Assembly (NCBI GenBank): GCA_933822405.4
Contig: CAKOGP040002313.1
Coordinates: 477,935 to 541,934, forward strand
Reading direction: 5' to 3'
Origin: Cylindrotheca closterium
Lineage: Eukaryota; Bacillariophyta; Bacillariophyceae; Bacillariales; Bacillariaceae
DNA length: 64,000 nt
The position numbers and the translations under genes were made by a program. The notes under the pieces are model-generated. The model was not told the DNA's origin, did not search any database, and was given only the letters and a program-made list of their open reading frames with translations. Positions within the stretch are counted from its first letter, which is position 1. Each line of letters begins with the position of its first letter. Of this stretch, positions 50,301-60,062 are shown piece by piece.

Positions 50301-52045
50301 ACGGAGAACTCTTCAGTAACCAAGTGATCTGGTTCGTCGATGACACCAACGTTTATCGAGTGACGATTCACAAGACTTTTGAAGGAAACCTAACAACCAA
50401 GCCCATCAACGGAGCTATCTTTATTTTCAACCCAAGAACTGGTCAGTTGTTCCTCAAGGTTATCCACACTAGTGTTTGGGCCGGCCAGAAACGTCTCTCG
50501 CAGCTTGCAAAATGGAAGACTGCCGAAGAAGTTGCCGCTCTTATTCGCTCGCTACCCATCGAGGAACAGCCAAAGCAGATTATCGTTACTCGCAAGGGAA
50601 TGTTGGATCCATTGGAGGTTCACTGTCTCGATTTCCCCAACATTGTTTTGAAGGGATCCGAACTTCAGCTTCCGTTCCAAGCTGCATTGAAGGTCGAGAA
50701 ATTCGGCGATCTCATTCTGCGAGCAACAGAACCACAGATGGTCCTCTTCAACATCTACGATGATTGGCTCAAATCGATTTCGTCCTACACAGCTTTCTCG
50801 AGATTGATTCTCATCTTGCGTGGTCTTCACGTCAATGTTGACAAGGTGAAGCAAATCCTTCGACCTGACAGAAGTGTGGTCACTGAGCCCCATCACGTGT
50901 GGCCAAGTCTATCTGATGAGCAATGGATCAAGGTCGAGGTTGCTCTAAAGGATCTGATTTTGGCAGACTATGGAAAGAAAAACAATGTAAACGTTTCCAG
51001 TCTCACTCAAAGCGAAATCCGTGACATCATTCTTGGTATGGAAATTGCTCCTCCTTCTGTTCAACGGCAACAAGTTGCAGAAATTGAAGCCCAGACTCGT
51101 GAGCAATCTCAGATGTCCGCTACGACCACTAAAACCACAAACGTCCATGGCGAACAGATTGTTGTTACTACCACAACTCAATATGAAGCTGCAGCCTTCC
51201 AGAGCAAAACAGACTGGAGAGTACGTGCTATCAGTGCTACAAATCTGCACCTCCGAACCAAGCACATCTACGTTTCTTCTGAAGATATTTCAGAGGACGG
51301 TCTTACCTATGTGCTACCAAAGAATATTCTGTCCAAGTTCATTACAATTGCTGACCTTCGTACGCAAATTGCGGGTTACTTGTATGGCGTTACGCCACCT
51401 GATAATGACCAAGTTCGCGAAATTCGTTGCATCGTCATGGTTCCCCAGGTTGGAAACCACCAGAGTGTGACAATGCCGAAGAACTTGCCCGATGACACAA
51501 TGTTGGAGGATTTGGAGCCACTTGGATGGATCCACACGCAACCTAATGAACTCATTCAGAATGGTTCTCAAGTATTGCCGGCCCCTGATGTGGTCTCCCA
51601 TGCATCAATCATGGCAGACAATCCTGATGCCTGGAATGGCCAGAACGAGATCATCATCACAAGTTCTTTCACACAAGGCTCGTGCTCTTTGACTGCCTAC
51701 CATGTAACGGAGACTGGTCTTGAGTGGGGCAAAAAGAGTCGCAATGTTGCTGGAGGCGTTGCCAATGCTGAGAATTATAACTCTGCCTGTTTTGAGAAGG
51801 TTCAAATGCTTTTGAGTGACCGATTCAAGGGATTCTTCATGGTTCCCAGCGATGGTCTTGGATGGAACTACAACTTCCAAGGTGTCAAGCATAGCGTCGG
51901 AATGGAATATTCCCTCAAAATGGATGTTCCAGAGAGCTTCTACGCAGAATGCCATCGTCCACAACATTTCTTGTCATTTGTGCAAATGGAAGAGGGAGAT
52001 GCCGATGACGGTGCTGATGTTGATGACTTCCTCGAGTTTGTTTAA
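44381..52045 (+). CDS. PRPF8: Pre-mRNA splicing factor PRP8
   Basis: Two exons join to 2530 residues: 44381-49470 and 49543-52045. The 72-nt intron (GTGAGT donor, CACCACAG acceptor) restores [24 protein letters not shown]. The first ~120 residues are a Gly-Met-Pro repeat absent from human PRPF8. Conservation then starts ([20 protein letters not shown]) and is near-continuous: [20 protein letters not shown], the large RT-like/linker core ([33 protein letters not shown]), the endonuclease-like part ([20 protein letters not shown]), RNase-H-like, and the C-terminal Jab1/MPN domain ([12 protein letters not shown] ... [15 protein letters not shown]). An acidic insert lies near residues 500-560. 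It is the U5 snRNP scaffold around the spliceosome active site. The protein is about 195 residues longer than the human one. Confidence 0.97.
44441..44700 (+). repeat. GMxPP tandem repeat at the PRP8 N-terminus
   Basis: About 17 short units of the form [15 protein letters not shown] and PGMVPPGM at residues ~21-107, encoded by imperfect 12-21-nt DNA units (GGAATGGGACCTCC-like). The antisense frame of the same DNA is open for 416 codons as a by-product. Confidence 0.9.
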
Positions 52046-52117
52046 ACATTGTCCAATACTCCCACCTACTACAATAAACTTTTGACTACCACTTTTTTCT
52101 TTAGTCTTTTTGACAAG

Positions 52118-52125
52118 TACCGGTA
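52118..52125. promoter_or_regulatory. TACCGGTA upstream of fibrillin gene
   Basis: A perfect 8-bp palindrome 48-55 nt upstream of ATG 52173, in the short spacer after PRP8. It is followed by GATGACGTCAC (52134-52144), a CRE/bZIP-like palindromic TGACGTCA core. Confidence 0.45.
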
Positions 52126-52172
52126 GTATAGTGATGACGTCACAAAAATGAAACCATGGGAAAACAGAAAAC

Positions 52173-52784
52173 ATGACACATCTTTCCAGCATGAAATCCC
52201 TTGTACTTGCCATTCTCGCTTTGGTATTTGCATTGAACCACGTCGACGCGTTAGTCTTCCAGAGGGCTCCAAATGTCAGCCCTCTACTTTCTAAGCTGGA
52301 CGCCTTGATTGAATCGACCTCCAGCAATCCAAACGATCCAAATACACAAGAGGAAATAAAAGCAATGATGGTGAATATCAGTGAATCGCGACAAGGCGAT
52401 CAACGGAAGAAGCTCCCAGGGCAGTGGGAACTCATATTTACAACCGAGAAGGAGGTGAACTTTTTCAAAACTAGCTGGCCCTTTGCCTCTGTGAGCGACA
52501 TTGTCCAAGATCTCGATTTGTACAACAGCCAAAGTATTGACAATTCAATCAACTTTGAAACGGGTGGAAAGTTTGCTGTAACTGGAACCGCAAAGGCCAT
52601 TGACGGTGACAGTGAATTCGACCGTGTTGGTTTTGAGTTTAAAAGTGCGGCGATCACTGCATGGGACAAAACCTTTCAGATTCCACCGGTTGGCGCCGGG
52701 TGGTTTGACACGATGTACTGCGATGACTGCTATCGTTTGAGCCAAGATGTAAGAGGTGATTGGTCAGTCTTTCGTAGAAGATAG
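52173..52784 (+). CDS. Plastid lipid-associated protein / fibrillin
   Basis: A single exon of 203 residues; Met at residue 7 (52191) is an alternative start. The N-terminus (MKSLVLAILALVFALNHVDA-LVF) is a signal peptide, as needed to reach a secondary plastid. The PAP/fibrillin core includes LLSKLDALIESTSS, KLPGQWELIFTTEKEVNFF, a mid-domain FETGGKFAVTGTAKAI, and a C-terminal GWFDTMYCDDCYRLSQDVRGDWSVFRR block like the family's LDEDLRISRGDGGSVFVL end. Fibrillins are lipocalin-like proteins of plastoglobules and thylakoids that bind lipids or quinones. It sits only 127 nt after the PRP8 stop, on the same strand. Confidence 0.82.
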   Translation: MTHLSSMKSLVLAILALVFALNHVDALVFQRAPNVSPLLSKLDALIESTSSNPNDPNTQEEIKAMMVNISESRQGDQRKKLPGQWELIFTTEKEVNFFKTSWPFASVSDIVQDLDLYNSQSIDNSINFETGGKFAVTGTAKAIDGDSEFDRVGFEFKSAAITAWDKTFQIPPVGAGWFDTMYCDDCYRLSQDVRGDWSVFRRR

Positions 52785-52869
52785 CTGCTGTTTCTCTCTG
52801 TTGCTACAGAGCGAGGATTATGTGTGCATCAGTAGATTTAAACAAAAGAGCTCATTTTGAAAATAGGTT

Positions 52870-54831
52870 CTATAATAGTGAATCGTCACTTTCGGAGCTG
52901 CTCCTTAAGTGGACTCGATCGAGACCTTGGATATAGGACTCCAAATCATGATGTTTCCACATACTCTTGCTGAGTAGTATGTCATTGAGTTGCCACAGAA
53001 GATTCGCGCGCAGGGCTTCTCGTCCTCCCTTCTGAAGGTTTCCCACTTCATGGATACTACAAGCTCCTCCTAACCGCCTTGGCCGAACCAGGTATGCCTT
53101 GCCTGGAATCGAAAGCTTAATCTCTTCTCCTTCGCTTCCATGAGCATGGCTCTTGAATCCTGCCATGGTCAGGGACAGTGTATCTGATACAAGACCCAAA
53201 TTCTGACCCAGGAATCCGCCATGAACCGTCTTTTCTACTCGCCCTCGCAAGTGATCCAAGGTTTCATGTGTAGTACGTGACACAATATCATCCCCGTAGA
53301 TGAAGGATGTACAATACGCTGCAACGACGTTTCCTGATAAGCTTGGCGGAGCTCCCAGCGATAAGGCAGAAGATCGTGCTCTTCCCAGGCCATTTAGCGG
53401 TTCTGACATTATTGGATCGATTGGGTTCTCTTGTCCTTCGTCATTTTCATCCTTGTCTTCTTCTCCACTTTCTGATTTTTTTGCGTCGGCTGCAGCCTCT
53501 TTTACATCGATATCGGCTTCGTCTTCCATCTTCTTATTTTGTCTTTTCGTGGAAGATTTCCTCTTGCTGCTACTAGGGTTCGCATTATCACTGGAGACTT
53601 TCCCTTTGGGCATGGGGATGCTCCCATCCAAGATGGTGGCCGCCAAACTTGCCACTCCTCCAGCAAGAGAACGTCCCACAAAGTGAATTGCTGCCTTGGA
53701 ACGATTTGGGTCTCGCAAATAGGGTTCAATCGATTGCAAAACTTGACCTGCAGCCTTGTACAGCTGAGGTTGGACCGAAACCACCTCGCCAGCAATCAAA
53801 CCGGTGGACAGCTTGACTCGTTTTGGTTTCTGTGATAGAATTTGAAGCGTTTCTACAAAATCTTCAGATATCGAGTCGTCCAATACCACCAAAAAGCGTC
53901 CCCTTTTCTCTTTATTGTTATTATTGTTTGGTGACGACTGATGATTGTCGCTACAGGAAAAATACATGATCGAACCGTGCTCCAAGCCAGCTCCTCGATC
54001 ATAATCCTCTTCGTACAAGACCAATACAGAAAGCTTTGACTTTCCCAAACTGATGCAACCTTTCTTTCCTTCTTTGCTTTCATCCCCACCATTCCTTTTG
54101 TTAATTTTGCCGTTGTATAAGATCTGAATTCGATTTCCATTGCACGACAGCGACGCTGCTTCTTCATTTTCTTCCAAAGAATCTACTGCTTTTTTGCTGT
54201 TCTCATCTTTTCTTGTGGATTGTGTTGATTCTTTCAATCTCGACTCCTCCTCCTCTGATGACGACGGTTCTTCTGTTTGGGACAGCAGTTGCAAATCCAA
54301 AATTTCCACTAGTTCACACGCCCAAAGAGCCTCGGCAGTAGCTGCTACCCGCGCCGCACTGCGTTGGGCTCTACCCGCCACTGAGGTGTCTACTTCGTTT
54401 CCATTGATATTCGTCCGTTGGTAGGCTTCGTGTGCCATTCCATCCAAATTCTTGAAGGCATTTTGAGAACTGGCTAGTCTGGTAAGTGATTGAGTCAATT
54501 GATCCAATTGACAATCGGGGAAATCGTCTTGGAGCACTTGGGCCAGAGATTCAAAGCTATCATTGATGTCACTGCGTGTGCTAGTCTTCTTTTTTCGTTT
54601 GCCTCCAGCACTTCCCCCTGCTCTCAGCGATTGAATTATTGAATTCATTTTGTCTTCATCATCAATTGAAATCGCCGTTGTCGCTTTTGCTTTGGTGATT
54701 CCGAATGTGGATTCGGCTGTGGAATGAGATCTCGCTTGACATGATGAGGTGATTGTCGACAATAAAAACAGTGACGTGGATGAGAATTTTAGCACTCTGT
54801 CCCTGAAAGTTCTTCTTCGTAAATTCTTCAT
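52870..54831 (-). CDS. Lipase class 3-like alpha/beta hydrolase
   Basis: A single exon of 653 residues. A hydrophobic segment (VLKFSSTSLFLLSTITSSC, 14-31) suggests a signal peptide or anchor. The nucleophile elbow is HFVGRSLAGGVAS with Ser388; a strand plus FIYGDDIVSR (Asp514/515) fits the lipase-3 acid position; and a late His (SIHEVG or KHHDLESY) could complete the triad. Between elbow and Asp lies a charged, Lys/Glu-rich insert (about 408-480), and an earlier acidic/Asn-rich region (185-310) interrupts the fold. The pattern recalls diacylglycerol-lipase-like members. Substrate and location are not readable from sequence. It converges on the fibrillin gene (85 nt). Confidence 0.72.
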   Translation of the reverse strand: MKNLRRRTFRDRVLKFSSTSLFLLSTITSSCQARSHSTAESTFGITKAKATTAISIDDEDKMNSIIQSLRAGGSAGGKRKKKTSTRSDINDSFESLAQVLQDDFPDCQLDQLTQSLTRLASSQNAFKNLDGMAHEAYQRTNINGNEVDTSVAGRAQRSAARVAATAEALWACELVEILDLQLLSQTEEPSSSEEEESRLKESTQSTRKDENSKKAVDSLEENEEAASLSCNGNRIQILYNGKINKRNGGDESKEGKKGCISLGKSKLSVLVLYEEDYDRGAGLEHGSIMYFSCSDNHQSSPNNNNNKEKRGRFLVVLDDSISEDFVETLQILSQKPKRVKLSTGLIAGEVVSVQPQLYKAAGQVLQSIEPYLRDPNRSKAAIHFVGRSLAGGVASLAATILDGSIPMPKGKVSSDNANPSSSKRKSSTKRQNKKMEDEADIDVKEAAADAKKSESGEEDKDENDEGQENPIDPIMSEPLNGLGRARSSALSLGAPPSLSGNVVAAYCTSFIYGDDIVSRTTHETLDHLRGRVEKTVHGGFLGQNLGLVSDTLSLTMAGFKSHAHGSEGEEIKLSIPGKAYLVRPRRLGGACSIHEVGNLQKGGREALRANLLWQLNDILLSKSMWKHHDLESYIQGLDRVHLRSSSESDDSLL

Positions 54832-55343
54832 TTTTTCTTTCCTTCCAATCGCAAGTTTAGGCTTAGATTTGTTGCCTCAATATCGTCGCCTACCGGTACA
54901 AGTACCAGGGTACGATAGGTCTGTTGTTGCGATTGAAAACAAAGGATCATTGACACGTGTTAAAAAAGTATTGTATCCTCCCCCTTTTTTGGTAGAAAAT
55001 CAGTGCCTCCCCCTTTAAAGTGCCGATCGTTTTCTTCCGAAGGGCGTCTGTCTGCCACCGGAAGCGACTTTTTCGAATGGAAAAAGAACACATCAGGCAG
55101 GCCCAACCAACAACGTGTCGAGAACAACGGGAATGAATCATCACATCAGATAGCTTAGAACATCTGTATTTGCAACCACCTATTGCCTGATCAGAACACA
55201 AATCAAACAATACATCAAGACCTCTTGATAAACCCGAAAAGTCTCAGTCGAAAGATTGAGAGTTGAAAACACACAAAAGTACATTCGAACTTCTTTGAGT
55301 GAATCAGTCAGTCTGAAGTCTTTTGGATCATAATAAAATCATA
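54832..55343. promoter_or_regulatory. Divergent spacer between lipase-like gene and HflX
   Basis: A 512-nt spacer between two start codons. It contains TACCGGTACAAGTACC from 54891 (60 nt upstream of the lipase ATG) and two CCTCCCCCTTT tracts at about 54978 and 55005. No coding sequence is seen. Confidence 0.5.
54891..54898. promoter_or_regulatory. TACCGGTA upstream of lipase-like gene
   Basis: An 8-bp palindrome 60 nt upstream of the minus-strand start at 54831, followed directly by AGTACC and GGTACG. Confidence 0.4.
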
Positions 55344-57272
55344 ATGACAGTAATGACACGTCGCAAACAAATGAAGCGATCTACCCTCCTCATTGGAATC
55401 CTGGCATCTACATCCTACAGTGACGCCTTTCAGAACGCTCACTCTACCAGAGCTGCAAACAGCTTTGATGCTGCCCTTGGCAAACGGTCACGAGAGGATT
55501 CTCGCTTATTCGTTCTGTCGTCACCTCCTCAGTCTGAAACCACAAATCATCATGACGAAGGAGACAGTGATATCAAACCACCACTAGATCCCCTCTTTCA
55601 AATGGACGATGTAAAAGACAACGACCTTTATCATGTGGAAGACACGGCAGACGACGACCAGAAAGAACCAACACAGTTTGCCGAGTTGGTCATGGAGGAG
55701 GACGGCGAAGAAGAAGAGCCAGAAGATGATTTCAGCTTTTACTATCGTGACGAGGATGATATGTTGACGGAACGAGAAGACCGTCTTTACGTTGATGAAA
55801 ATGGTTTCCGACGCAAGGTGGAACGATGCTTCTTGGTGGGTGTGGAAGCTCTTGCGGAACAACGCAGAGCCAAATGGGCCGATCAATATTACGATCCACT
55901 GAATGGAGCTGCGGGAGCTCCTACCTTTTCGCTAGAAGAGAGTCTGATCGAAATGAGGGATCTCATCAAAACCGCTGGTATGGAAGTCACTGGAGAAATT
56001 ACGCAACGATTGCAAGATGTGAATCCTAGAACCTACATTGGGACAGGAAAAGTCAAGGAAGCCCAAGAAATGATGGAGGAATTGGGATGCACGACAATCG
56101 TCTTTGATGCCGAATTGTCCCCAGGACAACAAAAGTCACTGGAAAATATCTTCAACCGAAATCTGTTGAATAATGACTTTTTGGTACAGGAACGAGAGAT
56201 TAAGGTGATTGACCGAACGGCGCTCATCTTGGACATTTTCGCACAACACGCTAGAACCCGAGAGGGTAAGCTGCAGGTCGATCTTGCGCTCCACGAATAC
56301 CGTAAGCCACGATTGACCAAAATGTGGACGCACTTGGAGCGTCAATCTGGAGCAGGAGGTGTCGGTCTCCGAGGTCCAGGAGAATCTCAGTTGGAAATTG
56401 ATAAACGTTTGGTACGAGATCGTATCATTGTTCTCAAGAAAAAGATTGATGACATTCAAAAGCAGCGATCAATTCATCGACGCGGACGCAAACGCACCGG
56501 ACTGCCCATTTTATCCATTGTCGGTTACACAAATGCTGGAAAGTCATCACTTCTGAATTACTTGACTCGTGCTGGCGTCATGGCGGAATCCATGCTTTTT
56601 GCGACGCTTGACCCCACCACTCGCAAGGTGAAATTACCAGGGTACCGAACTCACCCTGAAGTTTTGCTGACGGATACAGTCGGGTTCATTCAAAAGCTAC
56701 CAACCAACTTGGTCGCAGCCTTTCGAGCCACTTTGGAGGAAGTTCAAGAAGCTGATGTGTTGGTTCATGTCATTGACGTTTCCAATCCCTCCTGGGAAAA
56801 GCAAGAGCGTGCCGTCAATGCCGTTCTAGCAGACATTGGAATTGAGGACAAACCAATCGTTCGCGTTTTGAACAAGATTGATTTGTTGGATCCAGAGGAT
56901 GCAGAGTATCTCCGATACGAAGCTGCCTTTTCTGATAATACAGTTGCCGTTTCGGCATTGTATGGAGATGGTCTACAAGACTTTGTGGCCTGTGTTGAGG
57001 ACGCCATGTCCGACTTGTTAGTCCCAATTGAAATGGAGATTCCGTACGATAAGGGAGACGACTTAAACATGATTCACGAACAAGGAAACGTAGAGACAAT
57101 CGACTATCGAGAAAAAGGAACTTATGTGCTTGCGCGAGTCCCTACCGCTCTTGCCAATCGATTGGAGAAGTACAGTCTGGCGGGATCTGAAGAACCAGTG
57201 ACGAAAGAAGGTGAGGAGGAAATCGACTGGGTTGCGATTGGCAGAGGGAGGCACAGTGTTGAGAACAAATAA
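55344..57272 (+). CDS. HflX-type GTPase, probably plastid-targeted
   Basis: A single exon of 642 residues from ATG 55344; later Mets at residues 4 and 10 are possible. The N-terminus ([22 protein letters not shown]) reads as a signal peptide ending just before Phe, the diatom plastid pattern. An acidic linker (about 60-140) precedes the HflX N-terminal domain ([35 protein letters not shown]) and [19 protein letters not shown], the family's glycine-rich hinge. The G domain has G1 GYTNAGKSS from Gly394, [20 protein letters not shown] (G3) and NKIDLL (G4). Bacterial HflX splits stalled 70S ribosomes, so a role on plastid ribosomes is a reasonable inference. Confidence 0.9.
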   Translation: MTVMTRRKQMKRSTLLIGILASTSYSDAFQNAHSTRAANSFDAALGKRSREDSRLFVLSSPPQSETTNHHDEGDSDIKPPLDPLFQMDDVKDNDLYHVEDTADDDQKEPTQFAELVMEEDGEEEEPEDDFSFYYRDEDDMLTEREDRLYVDENGFRRKVERCFLVGVEALAEQRRAKWADQYYDPLNGAAGAPTFSLEESLIEMRDLIKTAGMEVTGEITQRLQDVNPRTYIGTGKVKEAQEMMEELGCTTIVFDAELSPGQQKSLENIFNRNLLNNDFLVQEREIKVIDRTALILDIFAQHARTREGKLQVDLALHEYRKPRLTKMWTHLERQSGAGGVGLRGPGESQLEIDKRLVRDRIIVLKKKIDDIQKQRSIHRRGRKRTGLPILSIVGYTNAGKSSLLNYLTRAGVMAESMLFATLDPTTRKVKLPGYRTHPEVLLTDTVGFIQKLPTNLVAAFRATLEEVQEADVLVHVIDVSNPSWEKQERAVNAVLADIGIEDKPIVRVLNKIDLLDPEDAEYLRYEAAFSDNTVAVSALYGDGLQDFVACVEDAMSDLLVPIEMEIPYDKGDDLNMIHEQGNVETIDYREKGTYVLARVPTALANRLEKYSLAGSEEPVTKEGEEEIDWVAIGRGRHSVENK

Positions 57273-57467
57273 ATTATAATAGGCTAACCGCAGTTTAATC
57301 AAGCGTGAGATAATAAAAGCATTCACAAAGTTACAAAAAGTCCTAAATCAATTTATTCTGATTATTTCAAACTTCGATTCACCACCACCAAAATGACAAA
57401 TACACTCGTTTGGTGCCAATTATTTGACCAGACGGTCGGTCAGCTGCTCTTGTTTCGTCGTTGTTTT

Positions 57468-59693
57468 TTAATTGAGGGTTTGCAAAGCATTTGTGAAATC
57501 CTCTGGGTTCATAAAGTCTGTAGATCCAATAATGATTTCCCGAGATTCCTTTTCCATCACCTTGCGCGCCACCTTCATCTCTGAGTACGCCAATCCCCCA
57601 AGCATAAAGACAAGATTTCGAGAACCGGTAAAAGCGATAGCCTCAGCTCCAGCTTTAGCATCACCTTTGCCCCATTTGCTAGCACCCTTTGCTCGAGCAC
57701 TAGGCTTCGCACTTCGGGCGCTTCTCGCACTCTTGCTGCCAGAAGCAACGGTGGCTGAAGGTGGCATGGGAACAACACTGGGAAAGTCGTCAAGGCTCAA
57801 TGTGTTTGCTACCAGGTCATCAAGAATGTCCTTCAGAATGGGTACGTATCGGCTCGATGCATATTCGCTCTCCTCCTCTTCGTCATCGGTGCCCCCCTTG
57901 AATTTACTGCATAGGGAAAATTGACATCAGTCGATCTATTCGAAAACAACGACTCATTTCACTCGGTGCATGCTTCAACGTACCTGAATAAACCGCCTCC
58001 ACCCTTCTTTTTCTTTTTTCGTTCCATCGGTGTGCCTCCACCAGCACTGAGTTTCTCAACACTGTCCAGAGCCAACATTTGATCCCGATCCAACTTTGCT
58101 GCACGAAGCAGTCTATCTCTGTCAGACAGTTTCTTTCCTAGGCCGACGATGGCAATCAAGACAAGGCGAAGACGTGATTGGGAATCATTCATTCGCAAAA
58201 GGGATTGCTCGACCATACCAACGAGGTCATCTGTATCGACCTTATCGCCATCTTCGTCTACCCCAGTGGCTAGTGTTTGTTCAATTTCACTCAGGTCGAT
58301 AAGACCTTCGGCACTGAACTTGTCCATACACTCACGAGAAATGTGCATGTGCTGGGATAATTTTGCCATGACTTCACGGTATTCTGGCAATGCCTTCAAG
58401 GCTGACGCAAGCTCAGTCAGAGAAACATCCTTCCCAGAACCTCCCAAAGCATTTCCAGAACCAGAGTTAACAGTTTCCGAAATTCGCGTCGACAGGATCT
58501 CAATAACCTCAGCAATGTGCTTTGAACGCAATTCAACCCACAGCTTATCCTTATCATTCAGCAAGACATCCTTGGCATCGTAATCATCAGGATTATCGGC
58601 ACTTTCTACGTTAACAGTGATTTTGTCACCATCAATCTCTAATAAATCTTGGACCATGGCTTGGTAGGTAAAGTCGTGCATCAAAGGGGTCAGACAATCA
58701 GATGCACGATCCAACAGCAAGATTGTTGATCGTTCCAATTCCGTACTTTGCTTGCCACTCTTTCCACTTCCATGATACCACCAGTTGGGATTCTTGGATA
58801 CAAATTTATCCATCTTCTTTTTGAACTTTGTGGCAAGACTGGTGCAGGGTCCTGATGATTGATTGTATCGAATGTATGGATATTCGTTCAGCGAAGCACA
58901 AAGTGTAACCAACTTCTCAGCGATTGCAGTCTCTGCTTCTTTTCCCGCCTTTCCTGCATAATACTGGCTGAATTCGGCATCCACGTCTAGTTTGAATGCC
59001 CGATCTTCCTTCACCAAAAAGTCGACGTTAATCTCCGAAAGAGCTTTCAGGCGCTTCACCAGCTGCTTGCATTGCGTAACCATTTCAAGAAGTTGCTTTG
59101 GTACGGGACCCAGGAAGTATACAAAGGCTGAATCGCCATATAGAAGCTTTGACTTATCCTGATAGTCCGCCACTAGCTTCTCTACACTTTCTATAGTTGG
59201 TGATAATATATAGATGGCTGCCATATCTTTGAATGGAGCTCTCTTCTTATCCAAAGATTCGACCAAAGAAATCTGCCGTTCCATGATATCGTACATACCA
59301 ACAGTTGCTGAAATTACCTTCATTGATGGATCATCTACGATCAAGATCTTCCAACCAGAGTGACCAGCTGCAAAAGCAATCATAGATCAGAGGTTAATAA
59401 AATCCAATGGAAGATCATCAAATGAAATGAATGCGGTCGACTAACTAGATTTGCTCAACTTGAGACTTCGTACCTTTGGCATTATCAAAGACATCTTTCA
59501 GAAATCGCTGTTGGACGACTTCCAAGAGGCCCAATTGATTGTATTCTCCATGAGTCGAGCCACTAGCATCCAGAGCGGCAGCTCCCTTTTTTGCTTTGGT
59601 CTTTTTCTCTTTTTTTCCAGCACGGGCACTTGCTGCACCGGCACCGGCACCGGCACGGGCACTTGCTCCTTTTTTTGTTCTAGCCGATGACAT
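57468..59693 (-). CDS. Sec1/Munc18 family vesicle-fusion protein
   Basis: Three exons join to 680 residues: 59693-59474, 59367-57984, 57906-57468 (introns of 106 and 77 nt; GTACGA and GTACGT donors, TTTTGCAG and CTATGCAG acceptors). The first ~45 residues are an Ala/Lys/Gly-rich extension; then comes LLEVVQQRFLKDVFDNAK-AGHSGWKILIVDD, the SM N-terminus. Key blocks are SLVESLDKKRAPF, AIYILSPT, STILLLDRASDCLTPLMHDFTYQAMVQDLL (Sec1/Munc18 type rather than Vps33/Sly1), and a C-terminal ASSRYVPILKDILDDL ... NLVFMLGGLAYSEM. SM proteins clasp syntaxin/SNARE bundles for exocytosis. A basic Ala/Ser/Lys insert (AKPSARAKGASKW) precedes the last strand. Confidence 0.93.
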
Positions 59694-60062
59694 GGTTGTT
59701 TCTTGTTGGTGTCTCGACTATGGTAGACACGACAAGACTAGACTAGACTAGACTAGACTTCAGGTTATGTCAATCACAGACCCGTCGTTTGTTGGGGGTT
59801 GGGTTCATTCGTTCCTTCCGATTGGATCTGTTCGCAAGAGTCGGAGTCATGTTTGTACTGCAAAATACGTAGGATTCTACAGGTCCGTTAGAGGGGGAGA
59901 TTGAAAAGTCATTCCGAAGATCCCTATAAGGGGTTTCAATCCATCCCATCCCCCTCATTTTTACGTGTTCCAAGCAAAAGTATTCGATTGCGGAGGCTTC
60001 CTTCTCAACATTAATGTTGTCGTTTCCAAACCACCACCACCGCCATCACCACCACCATCATC
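59694..60062. promoter_or_regulatory. Divergent spacer between Sec1-like and kelch-BTB genes
   Basis: A 369-nt spacer between two start codons. It holds a (GACTA)n microsatellite at 59736-59759 and a CCA/CAT-rich tract at 60031-60063 running into the kelch gene ATG. No coding sequence is seen. Confidence 0.5.
59736..59759. repeat. (GACTA)n microsatellite, nearly 5 copies
   Basis: Four full GACTA units and a partial fifth, about 45 nt upstream of the Sec1-like start codon. Confidence 0.9.

Noticed and set aside
54978..55015. CCTCCCCCTTT tracts as a possible regulatory repeat
   Set aside because: Only two short pyrimidine tracts; this is expected by chance in low-complexity spacer DNA.
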